A stretch of DNA of 64,000 nucleotides. It comes from Dipetalonema caudispina. Its lineage: Eukaryota; Nematoda; Chromadorea; Rhabditida; Onchocercidae. A program made the position numbers and the translations under genes. The DNA lies in NCBI GenBank assembly GCA_013365325.1, contig JABVXV010000075.1, positions 124,001-188,000 on the forward strand. The letters are read 5' to 3'. Shown here in pieces: positions 1 to 11,506 of the stretch; position 1 is the stretch's first letter; every line of letters begins with the position of its first letter. A model generated the notes under the pieces. That model searched no databases. It was given only the letters and a program-made list of their open reading frames with translations, and was not told where the DNA came from.

Positions 1-2303
1 TTATTCATTTCAAGCTATTTTCTCTTTAATTGGGAACCCATTTCAACATATCTCAACCCAATTTTTAGTTCACACCGTCTTTGGATGACGGACACTTCCA
101 CCTTAATTTCTGCTTTTTTCTGATTATTTTCATTATTCCTTTTCTTTATAATGTAATTATAAGTATTGTATTCATTGACCTTCCACATCTCGCCACCATT
201 AGTCGATCACATTCTGTCGCTCTTCCACTCAGTTCACTTACCTTGTATTTTCATGTAGACTTCATACTTTTCTTATTTGATTTTACGGTTTTCAAATTTT
301 CGTTTTACCGTTCATAAGATATATATATATATATATATATATATGTTAAAGTTTCAAAATTTTCAAAAAATTTGTAGAACATAACACACTTGATAGAATT
401 ATGTCTCAGTTCGTTTCTAGACAGCACGTACTAATAAAGCATGAGTGGATTTTCTGATGACATCTGATCACAGCTACCAAGTTCCGAGTTGATTTTTAAT
501 TGTAGTTACATTACATAGATAATTTCTAGCATCACAGTTACTGGGAATTATTAATTTTTAAGAAATACTTCTACTGTACAATGGTCGACCTAGTTCTATC
601 TAAAGTTACTTCCTTATGGCCATGCCTGATACAGTGAGTCAACTGTCTCCCTGTTTACCTGTTCGTGACACTGTACTATTATTAATACGAATTAACTTTA
701 TTCATGGCTTTGAGATTTTCATGCGATTAGTGGCGGTGTAGTGCTGTTAAAATAAACACCATTGATTTTGCTTACGATTTTGGAGAACTTTAGCCTTGCA
801 GAAAGAAAAGATGTTATTTTCTTACGGTGCTGTACTTTCGATGGGTTATTTTATTGATAAGAAATATTTGATGAATATAAATTGAAAGGAAATGTGAATT
901 TGGTGCAGTAAGAATGAATTTTTTATTCATTAAGGTAGAATTTTTAAAAATTTCAAATCTCTCTGCAGTCATTGAAGTACCTTCGTCAGTGTTTTTGAGG
1001 GGCAGTGGGGTATAGAAAATATTGCAGAAATTATGTTGAATATTACACAAAACAAAGATCTTAATTGTCGTTAATTTGAATGATTACTTGAGAACGAAGA
1101 CAGTAATATGTTCAGAAGTCTGAATGTTGCCGAAATATCCCCAGAGATAAAGGAATTTATGAAATATGTTTTTTACACAGTAGGAAGAAACAATTTTTCG
1201 TCAAATTGAAAAGAAACTTCTCTCTATAATTTGGTTACACTTGTGGATAACGAATAGATAATAGGGAATTCAATGTAAAACGAATAGCGCTGTGTATTGC
1301 TTAGAAAAATATGTAATATTGTTTGGGTAATGTTGAGGAGACCCGTGAGAAGATTTGCTATAAGTTAGGAGAGATTTTCATTAGGAAATGAATCTAAATT
1401 TTTCAATTTATTCTATCGAAGAATCTTTCCAAGATCAACAATTCTAGGGAAGTTAACCTATAGAAGATAACAATAAGGAATATCTAGAAGATTCCCTTCA
1501 ATACGGGATATTTAATAGGACCTATGGAACTAAAAGTAGCGTAACGAATTCCAGAAGTAACGATTTCAGGAAAAAACAAATTACAAGGAAATGACATAAT
1601 GAAAGTGTGAAATAGGAAAAGGAGGAAAATCTTCCATTTAAACATACACACGAAAGGGAATTACGGAACATGAAACATCGAAATCAAAATCCATGACAGC
1701 AATAAATAATTAAATTCGAAGAGGAGATAAAGAAACTCATCGATAAATTTGGTTCGCTGATTTGATAAGATATTTCTAGCTTGGTAATTATTACTTCGAA
1801 GATTGTATTGCAATACTTACTTTGTCGACCATCAGCTAAGCATTCTTTGAAAGTTTTATCGTTTGAAAAAGTGGTGGAGATAAACGGCTTTCTCATTCAT
1901 ATTCGAACAGAATTATTAATGAAAATTTTGCTAGCTGAAGTCGATCGTACTAATTATATTTCGGACTAAATTGTGAACTTAATTTTCGAGTAGTGACAGA
2001 TCCAAGCTGGAGTTAAAAAATATGTGTGAATCAAAAACTTTCTAAGCATTATTGAGTCATTTCGCAATGTAAAAATCCTATGTTACACGAGCAGCGCATC
2101 ATTTCAAGTCGTTCGCTGATCGTAGGGTACTATATACGAGTTGCACTCGTCGTATGATTACTTAGTATGGAATACTTTGAAGAATTGAACTGAAATCTAA
2201 AATTTCAGGACTTTTATGTAATACTTCACTGCTGAAATCTGGAAATGTCTACTACAGCTGTTATGCGCTGTACCTACGACACCAAATAAACTTGAGGATA
2301 CGG
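1..2303. other. Intergenic, no gene seen
   Basis: No exon with credible splice sites or codon-like composition was found on either strand. An AT dinucleotide microsatellite lies at 319-344. Short open frames here have random, AT-driven composition. The region lies downstream of the minus-strand cysteine-rich gene that ends at 2304 and may hold its 3' UTR. Confidence 0.5.
319..344. repeat. AT dinucleotide microsatellite
   Basis: About 13 units of AT in an uninterrupted run. It is a simple repeat and a likely length polymorphism. Confidence 0.9.
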
Positions 2304-5026
2304 CTAATTTCCTAGACAAATAGCTTCTATGAGAAAATAACTGGATGTGAGCAGAAGTAAAACGGAGTGAATGAGGCATATCGATGGAGAAGAGGAAGAA
2401 TTCAGCGGATGACTTTCTGGTGCAGTATCATCTTCAGCAACAGCATTCTCATTGACTGCTTCAGGAATCAGGCTATCTTCTCCGGCTGTTCCGCTAACTA
2501 CGCCTTCATGATCTACTATTGAGGCCAATCGTGGTTCAGCTATCTCGTCAAGTTGCGGAATGTTGCAATCAAAGTCGCAAGAGTGCAACTTATCTGCATG
2601 TAAACCCTAGAAGAAAAACCAATATCGTGGTCGCAATGTCGGATGAAATCATCAAAATGTTGAAAAATGGTTCCCCTTTCTAAGTAAATTGGCTATAAAA
2701 TATATTAATAACCTTGAACATATTTCTCAAGCTTTTACACATGATTACTTGTGCGCTTTCTGATCGACAAATTCCCTTCATTGCACTAATATATTCTTGC
2801 AATTTATTGTTTACTTCTTGACAAACCTAAAAAATCGTTATAAACTGACAAGCAAAATTTTTTAATCGAATTAATATTTAAATTAAATGAAAAATCAAAG
2901 TTTGTAATTATTTAAATATTATTTTTTTTACTAGACTTGTGTTAACCTGATCATCGGGATGCTCCAGAAACTTTTCAGATAAGTAAGTCCCAGCGCTAAG
3001 CGTCATTTCCCCGATTCGTTCTTCCGTTAAGCATTTACGATGTTCCCTTAATATTTCCTGTCCTTCCTGTAAAAAAATGCAAATAAAATGCATCCAGAGA
3101 AGCATATTCAAAAATTAAATGGAAGTGGATTAAATTTAAAACTTCAGTGCGTTTATCTAATACGAAAGAAAAAAATCTGTTGAAAAATAAAAATTAATGT
3201 TTTAGGAAATAAATAAATCAGTGGTTTTTTTTATGAAAAGAATTTAGTTAAAGAATTAAATTAAATGTCAGCCCATGCTATTCTATTCTTCCTCAGAAAA
3301 ACAAGCCAAATCGCTCCAAAAACGAAACAAACTAACCTGTGAGCAAGCATATGTTAAGAGATAATAACTCTTCAAAAAGCTGCCAGAATTTTTTCGATGA
3401 ATTAATAGATCGCTAACTGTATTTGAAGCCGCAACAATTTCATTATGTTCGCATTCATGCTTAATCGGTCCAGCATCCTAAAAATTTCCTTCTTAATAAA
3501 TGTCAACAGAAATGAAATATTCCATAATTCTGCTATGCTTATTTGAGGTCACAAAACTTGGCACGTTTCTATTCCACCAGAAATTTTTTCGCAGAAGAAT
3601 AAGGATCTATGTTTATTCCTATTCTTTTCTCCGAATAGGTAGTAAGTTACCGCTTTTCAATTTGTTTCACAAATATCTACCCAACTGATAGATTCACTTG
3701 AAATAACATTCTTCCAGTACTTGAATTACTTAAATTAAGTCTATCGCTTAAACAAATTTCAATAAATACTTTAGAAGATCAATCTGAATACAAAATGTCC
3801 AATAAACGGATTCCCATAACAGTAAATAGACAATAAAAGTTGTTGATAGATTATCTACCAAAAATACAAAGCATTTAAGTTATCCTTCATACTCCTGCAA
3901 ACTACAAGTATGATATATCAAGTGAGGTGATTTACCGCAACGCTTTCTACAGCAACTAGTTAATCTTAATTCACATTCCAATTTGAGTAGTGCAAGTAAC
4001 ATATCACCCATAAAAATCTGAAACGTTGATGTTATCGCAGGAAGGATACAGCGTTTATTTTTATAATAGAACAAACATTCCTTACTCTTTCATCAGTCCT
4101 GACAAATTCATCTTCCATACTTCCTTATTCTTTGATTAACAATTTAGGAATAAAGAAAATAAGTTGTAAATGCACAACTAAGGGCAATTGCAGCTTGAAT
4201 ATACAGATTAAACTAATTACTCTACCTATCATACAGTTAATTAAACGAAGAATCTATTTTGTCGATTTTAAATAGTGTTGTTCATCTAATTCGATTTCAT
4301 GTTAGTAGGCTAATCGACTCCTTTTCATCCTTACCTATTTCTCTTATGTAGTAAGCAATTTTCAACCAAACTATGGGAAAATATTACTTACGTGTATTTT
4401 TTTACCCTTCACGAAAAAAAAAAAAACCCCTAATTTTTCAGAACTTTCAAGAAATTAATTTATTAATTGCTGAATTAGAAGTCAAAAATACATGCTATTG
4501 CTTATAACATATTCTAAAAAATATAAAAAGAGATAGTCGAAAGATTCTGTATAATGAATACTATGTATCAGCTGTAAAATAGTTTTCCGAAGGATTCGTA
4601 AAACCAAAAGTAATGAAAGCTTACTTTGATACATAAATCGAGCTGCCTTAGATGCTCACATTGATTTTCATTGATTGTAACGACATTATCTTTCAGTTCA
4701 TATAATGTCCATGCCCATTCATCCAAGATATTTATGAAACATTTCACCAATGTTATATAATCGCATATCTTCAAAGGATAGTAAGGACAAATTAGCATCT
4801 CATAAATTTCAATTCCAATCCTCACATATCACTGAACTTTGTTCTTCCTACTACTCATATCACTTTTCTACGACTTTGCAAAGCGAAAATACTAACTGTA
4901 TTAAAGTCTTCGAGGAAACACTTTATCAATCAGTTATATACTTAAAAATTGAAGTGTGAAATAACTGACCTGCAGTGTACTTGTGATACTACTCAATAAT
5001 AGCAGTAGAGCAAATTCAAATTTCAT
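2304..5026 (-). CDS. Secreted cysteine-rich protein, probably GPI-anchored (DUF19/CPG4-like cysteine pattern)
   Basis: Exons read on the minus strand are 5026-4970, 4768-4625, 4017-3936, 3477-3337, 3066-2947 and 2606-2304. Exon 1 starts with ATG and encodes MKFEFALLLLLSSITSTLQ, a textbook signal peptide. Later exons carry paired cysteines: ICDY..KC, QCEH..LC, LEC..CC..RC, HEC, and YAC followed ten residues later by a C in HRKCL. This recalls the nematode DUF19/T20D4.11 and CPG4 secreted domains (inference, no search run). The last exon has an acidic, Ser/Pro-rich stretch, then a hydrophobic C-terminus (ICLIHSVLLLLTSSYFLIEA), which suggests a GPI-attachment signal or a C-terminal membrane anchor. 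Expected location is secreted or on the cell surface. The junction between 3936 and 3477 does not keep frame (phase 1 into phase 0), so a micro-exon is missing from this model or the gene carries a lesion. The start of exon 2 could also be slightly upstream at an alternative AG. The function is unknown. Confidence 0.6.
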
Positions 5027-8000
5027 CGAAAAATACTCTAATTTGCTGGCAACTTGTAACAAGCCTTAATAATATTGGCCGAATTGATGGGGTATTTACA
5101 TGAATTTCCACAAGATTTTATCAGAAATTCATTTATTGGCTTTGACAACAAAAAATGCTTATTACAGCCAAAATATGCGAGAACGATGTCAATCTTTATC
5201 TGCAACATCATTAAATTTAGCTTGCAATTCACAATAATTATTTCAAAAGACCTCTACAATTAATATTGTATATTGTAAAAGTATTCGTTAAGTGGATTTT
5301 GATTTAAAATTTTAAAAATTATTTCAGATTTCCAAAATTGCTTCAACGATGAAACATTGTTGTCACAACAAAAAACATTACTAGTAATAGAATAAGCAAA
5401 GGATTGCCCTCAACAAAAATTTGTTATTTTGAAAATTTCATCAAAAAATTTTAAACGAAAAATTTAGAAAAAAAAAAAAAAAAAAGAATCCAAAAAGCTG
5501 ACATACTAAGAAACTAAATAACAACAAGCAAACCGAGATGGAAAATAAAACAACGGGGAGTTCTCAAAGGGAACATATCGGTCGATATCTCAGTGCACTA
5601 AGAAGGAGATAAATACTTGTGGTCAATACTCTCCAGCGAAAGCAATTGCTTATTCCTAATAAATAATGAAAATAGAAATAGAATCTGCCTAATAACTTCA
5701 TGCAAATTATTTTGCATCACACAAATATATATACAATGAATTTACTGAAATTCAATCAATAATTGTAAAAAATGATGCATTACGATTGATTCTATCCTAC
5801 TGATATGTTATTCTAATGGTGGTATTTCTCGACAAAAACAAATAATCTATTCAATAGTATGTTTCGAACCAATAAAATTTATGTAAGTCATTTGAATTCG
5901 TGCAGTTTTTTCAAAATTTTTGTCATCTTAATGAGAAATTATCTTGCAGTATAGAAACGGTTATGTAAAGGTCTCTTACATTTTCAAAATTAGAATCATA
6001 GTCAATGAAAATAAGACATAATTAGCAAAAAATTTGGAAGAAAGTGTAGAAGATTACATTTGAGCAAAATCAGATGGCAAACATGTTGATCAGTTATGAC
6101 AAGAAATAAGTAATCTGTAAGGGAAATGAATTAAAGAAAGTACTTGGGATACTACACATAAAGGACTCTTTTGATGTGTTTTATGGATAAGGAAGCTTCA
6201 AGTTTTTGTTAAATTTCGAAAAAATGTTGTTCTTTGAAATTTTTTCTGAACTACCGTCTCTTCTTTAAATCCACTACAAATCATCGAATAACTTTCAACA
6301 GATGAATAGTTTGATAAAAGCGAAGAAAATAAGGAAGGAAAAAAGAAACAAAAGATTAGGTAATTTCATTGTTTTAAAAGTTACATATAAAAAGATTTCA
6401 CTTGGAAGAAATCAAGTGGAGTTTGATTTTGTCTTCTATATCAGATTAAATAAGACAGAATTATGATAAGAAATCGTCATATCTGAGTTAAGTTTGAAAC
6501 GCTAAATTATACCTTTTCTGTAAAGAAGAGAGTGAGATCATCTAGAAGCTCACGTTTTCACGATATAGTACGGAGCATCACTGAAGTTGTGCTATGCAAG
6601 TAAGCAGCAAAATTCTGATGATTCAGTTTCTCCTTCCTGAAAAACATTCTAGAAGTCTCCTGCATTCTGGAAAATTAATCAACTTTGCTCTTAAGCATTA
6701 TCCATTTTGCTAAAGCTATACTGATATTTTGCAACAGTTCTCGCAATTGCATTTAATATCGTTGCCGTCAGCTTTCTGGAATTGGTTTTCAAAACAAGAT
6801 TTGAAGAGCAACGAATTGTAACATATAAAATTAGGGATAATAACTTATAATTAAAGTGTAGATTTAGGAGTGCACTTCAAGTACTAATTAATTACACCAG
6901 GAACATGTATGATTTACATCCAATATCAAATGAAAATTTTGATTAATAAGATCTGAAGGAGACTTTGTTGATCGGTCCAATTGCGAACAATACCATACAC
7001 CTGCGCTGTTACCTTGCTATTGATTGCTGCTGTTTAATGAGTAATAGTATCGTTATGGAATTTCAACTAGCCAACAGTAAAACAAAGATCGATTGCGTAT
7101 GATATTGAATTCCCTGTTTGCTAAATATATTCGTGCAATTTACAGTCGGGAACAGTTATATATTTCTAAAGATTTTATACTTATTCCTGTAAAATTTAAT
7201 CATAAACAAACTAAGTTTTGAAGGAGTAAATATTAAAATCTTTATGATTGTCGAATAAGTTAAGCATGCAATGCTAAAGAAATATGAATGGAAGACATGT
7301 TTACTGATCTGCGCTTTTTAAAAAAACAATACCAGTAAAACTTTACAATGTAAAGTGTCACAATAAATTACAATCAAACTATAATAAATTTGTTGGGAAA
7401 AAAAAGCGTTCATTCAATTTAAACGCTAAATGCTTCAATTAAGCAATTAGAAATAAAGGCATTGCGATACATAGAAATCCACAGAAGAATAACCTAACTT
7501 AGAAAGTCGTGCTTGAAATACTTTCGCTAACGATATACAACATACCATGAAATTCATTTTTCATTATCGGAATTAGAGGAAGAAAAAAAACTTGAGAAAA
7601 ATAAAATTTCGGATAGGCTAAATTTGAGGTAATATAGCAGCATATCGGAGAAAATAGGAATGATAATGTGAAAAATTCACATTTCGATAACGCCTGGAAC
7701 AATTAATAAAAAATATGTGTGAGAAGTGCTTATTTTGTTAGGAACTTTGGTGACAGCACCAGCAAAATCGACGTCGACATTTTGATGATGCAAAATAAGT
7801 GAAAGGAAAGGAGTTTTATTGCCATCATAAACAACTTTTTTTCTCTTTTTTTTTTTTTCGCAGTTGAGGAAAATCTAAAAGCACTATAGTAAGCATTAGA
7901 ACGAGGCCTTTAAGGATGCCAACTGCAGACATATAGCATAGAGGATATCTTGGTGCAGAGAGCCTTTTTCCATACATTTAGAAACCGTGAAATTGACCGA

Positions 8001-9582
8001 TAAAAGATAGGCCCATCCATGCAAACGTTTTGCACTAGCCTTTCTTTTTTCTAGCCGCAAGCTTTAGCTATAAATGTACTTTACTTTCACAGCTAACAAA
8101 ACCATTTTAACTCCTTCATTCAAGCTCCTTCATCCACGCTGTAGACTTTCATTTATCCGAACATTTCTCATCATTGCTTGTAAAGCTAACATAGCCAAAA
8201 CTGGGATACCAATGATGATCATCAATGCTTCCTTTTCAATTTGATAACTTCAAAAAAAAAAAAAAAATCCCATCTACATTTGCGTTTTATTCTTTTTCTT
8301 GGACATTAGGAGTCCAAAAAAAAAAAAAAAAAAAAGAAGGAATAGAATATCATTCAATACTTTGGATAAGGTTTGCTATAAGTGAAGAATAGGAACAAAC
8401 TGTCTATGACTGAAAATATGATATGAAATCCTGAAAAGGGTAACTAAAAGATTATTATTGGAAACAAAAAGATAAAATAGTATAGGATCAGGAATCATCT
8501 AAGCAAAAACTGAAGAATCATTAATTGATAGAAAATGCCGATTATGTAATTACGAAAATCAAACAGAAATCACCGGCCATCTTATGAATTCATTGGAGCA
8601 ACATTACAATCAGATTGCAGAAATGGAACACTGGAAGTATTGCAAAATATACCTACCTGTTATAAAAACATGCTGACAAATGGGACGGGTGGTAGAAAGT
8701 GTAGATGATTTAAAATACTTTGAAATTTTACGATCAAAACAACATATTCATCCCGGATATCATTGTAATTAAAAGGATGTCACAAGATAACTAAAGTGAA
8801 AAAGAAAGAGCATAAATACAATAAAAATTTGAAGTTTAGCGGATAGAGGAGAAAGGGCCGTAGCGTGATGTTTGTTTAAAAGGCATTCAAATAAACTAAA
8901 TGACTTAAATGTTCGGTATTTTTAAAACTAGGCCCGAAACATCTATGGGTCATGGCGTATTTAACCGAAGTGATAATTAGTCAGAAATGTGCTGTATTGC
9001 TGTTAACAGATTGCAGGTCCCTGTTGACCCAAATGGTTTAGCACTTTGGGAAGTTCATTTATGTGGGAGATAAATGAACAAATATTCTGATTCATGAGCA
9101 AAATTCGGCAATATACGCATGTAGAAAAACGAGACGTTTGATAAGACCTGATAAAACAACATAACTAATAGGTGAAAAGACCTGATGAGTAGTATCACAA
9201 GCTCTTTTTATTAAGTTAATACAAATCCATATATCGTCAAGCTAGCAAAATGCACTTGGATAAGTTCCAATTCAAAAAGTGAAATTCACATCATAAGATT
9301 TTGCATTAACATATCCAATTATCTGCTAGACATTAACGAACCAAATTTTCCGTATCCATTATTTTTGATTCAATGAAATGTTTCCTAGAAATATCTTTAA
9401 GGAGCACAAATTATGATCTATTGTTGCTAATAACAAGTAATGTGCAATTCATCAAAACAAAAAAACAAAAAAAAAAAAAAAAAAAAAAAGAAAAAATGAA
9501 ACCCCATAACCCATCCATAATTTCATGCTATTATGATTAATTTAGTTTTCTGATAGTTATAAAATGATTTAAATTGTAAGCG
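5027..9582. other. Intergenic, no gene seen
   Basis: There are many A or T homopolymer runs, for example near 5467-5484, 7847-7859, 8252-8268, 8317-8335 and 9457-9496, but no supported exon. A slightly GC-richer island without a long open frame lies at about 8840-9070; its origin is not recognised. The proximal part probably contains the promoter of the cysteine-rich gene that starts at 5026. Confidence 0.45.
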
Positions 9583-9834
9583 ATGTCTCGGCGTGGAAAA
9601 AAATCCCGACGAGAAAAACGCCAGCGACAGGAGCTCGCTAAACAAAAAGTTCAATTCCGCAATACATTTCGTAGAGTAGTACGATGGAATTTGCGGATAT
9701 TGGAAACTTGTGCACGCTTACTAGTTTATGCTATTACTTTTGGTGTACTGATTTTCTTATTTGCTTCTGTATGTTTTGCTATCTTTACTTTTATTTATAT
9801 TTTCTGTAGGAATAATTCGTATATTTCAGTATAA
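9583..9834 (+). CDS. Small basic single-pass membrane protein, single exon
   Basis: An intact 83-residue frame starts with ATG at 9583. Residues 1-25 are extremely basic (MSRRGKKSRREKRQRQELAK). An amphipathic region with further Arg follows to about residue 40, then one long hydrophobic stretch at roughly residues 45-75. This fits a tail-anchored or single-pass protein with a positively charged cytosolic N-terminus (positive-inside rule). No homolog is recognised. The frame is flanked by A-rich runs: one at 9457-9496 and one beginning within a few bases of the stop codon (about 9837-9868). An A-run that close to the stop resembles the tail of a retrocopied mRNA, although chance A-tracts are common here. 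Composition is less AT-rich than the flanks, which favours a real gene. Splicing to a further exon cannot be excluded. Confidence 0.5.
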   Translation: MSRRGKKSRREKRQRQELAKQKVQFRNTFRRVVRWNLRILETCARLLVYAITFGVLIFLFASVCFAIFTFIYIFCRNNSYISV

Positions 9835-9836
9835 AG

Positions 9837-9867
<31 letters not shown>

Positions 9868-10835
9868 GACGGGAACCTGAAAAGTAATAATTCAAAGGAA
9901 ATTAAGGTATAAGACCTGTTGAAAAGTATAGAACATGGACATTTATTCACTATTAAAAATTGCGGTAAAATGATTCATATTTTATAGATATTTCCTGTTT
10001 TATAAGACTTTGATCCACTTTTTCACTAAAAATACCAATAAATTTGAGTGCAACCTCCTAACTATGAGATCAACTGAAAACTGAAGCAAACATTGATAGA
10101 GGAGACCCACTAAATATTTAAGGGAAATTAATTCTGCATAAGGTGATCTTTGAATGAAACATCATGGTAATAGAATATTGCAAATAACTTCTCATTTAAT
10201 ACTGTAATTTGAATAATTATTTAAGTTATCCTCAATTTATAACTATTTTTACCACAATTTAAAACTGTTTCAACTCTATGATTTAAATCCAAGGAGTCAA
10301 AGTATGAAGGATTAAAATAAAAGGGAGATGGGAATTTTGAAGTAATAAAATTGATGCTATCGCTTTAAAAATCTCCAACAAAAGACTGGACAATTCATGA
10401 CGATGAGAAGATTGAGAACAACAACTTGAAAGTTCAAGTTCAAGATCTGTTGAAGTGAAGACAACAATTTAAAAATGCTAAAATCTTTAAAATTTAATCA
10501 AAATTTAAAGTCAAATTAATAAAAGGCTCAATTAATGAATTTATTGCTACGGAGTGGATTTCTAAAAAAATGAGTGTAAATATGATTATGTATGTGCATA
10601 TTGAATGAATTAATCATTGAAAACGATGAAAAGTCAGTACGATTTTTTAACTTTATCACTTTCTGCTGCATTAAAGATTTTCTGAACAGTGGTATGGATG
10701 TAAGAACGAAGAATTTCAGTCTAATCCGGCACGCATCTTGAATAACAAACCATTAAGATTACCTCTAAAACAACTAACAAAGGTATTTTTCGTTGTTCTA
10801 ATTTCTAACCGATCAATTTTTAGTTTTTTTGTAAG
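9835..10835. other. Intergenic, no gene seen
   Basis: AT-rich sequence with no supported exon or RNA gene. It begins with an A-rich run directly after the small membrane-protein frame and ends at the direct repeat GTAAG that flanks the LTR-like element. Confidence 0.5.
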
Positions 10836-11501
10836 TGTCGCGAAAGCTATTCGAATAACCTTCGCGAAGGATGGAATGATATATCTCTTATAATCAAATT
10901 AATTAATGTTTAAACCGATTCATTCCATTGTTAACATAAATCCTTTAACTTACACTCATTTTTATCTGAGATTATTAACACAATACGTCTTTGTCATTTG
11001 TGGTTAGGAAAGGTCAACTTCAAATCCAAACAATGTACTGTCCTTTGTTTATATGTTTTCAATAACGTATGTCCTTTATTTCATATGCTTAAGCTAAGAT
11101 TGTAAAACATTGTCTTTTGTGTCATATGTTTACGCCAGGGTTAAAACAATGCTTCCTGTAGACCACTCCCACTAACTTATTCACCTACTTAACCGGTCTA
11201 CCTCCAGACCTCGGACAGATCTCACAATTGGATCAACTCCGAGCAGTCGCTATTGGATTCACAAACTCAAGTTCAATTTCCCTGTTATTTCAACAATTAT
11301 CACAATTGGGTTGACTCCGAGCAATAGCTATTGGATCGACTTTCTCTTTATTCAATTTGCCTGTTATTCTAATTAAATTCTACTGTCAAATAATATATTA
11401 CCAAAATAAATTACTGGTTTGATTCTCTGTACCAATACACATCAGAAATCAGCCCGCAATTCAATCAACTTCCACTCCTAATCCAAATAACTTTCACTAC
11501 A
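10836..11501. mobile_element. Solo LTR-like element, copy 1
   Basis: The element begins TGTCGCGAAAG and ends CTTTCACTACA, so it has the TG...CA ends of an LTR. It is bounded by a perfect 5-bp direct repeat GTAAG at 10831-10835 and 11502-11506, the expected target-site duplication. A second copy in the same relative orientation lies at 33284-33862. No gag or pol frame adjoins it, so it is a solo LTR left by recombination or a non-autonomous element. The ends are inverted repeats with 9 of 11 matches, longer than most LTRs need, so a short DNA transposon is the main alternative. A near-palindrome occupies the first 30 bases. Compared with copy 2, it has an extra tandem duplication of about 78 bp (11223-11378 region). 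The superfamily (BEL/Pao or Gypsy) cannot be decided from the LTR alone. Confidence 0.75.
11223..11378. repeat. 78-bp tandem duplication inside the LTR-like element
   Basis: Two diverged units begin CACAATTGG at 11223 and at 11301. Each continues through a CTCCGAGCA(G/A)T(C/A)GCTATTGGAT core to CTGTTATT. The second copy of the element (33284-33862) holds only one unit, which accounts for most of the length difference (666 versus 579 bp). Confidence 0.75.
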
Positions 11502-11506
11502 GTAAG

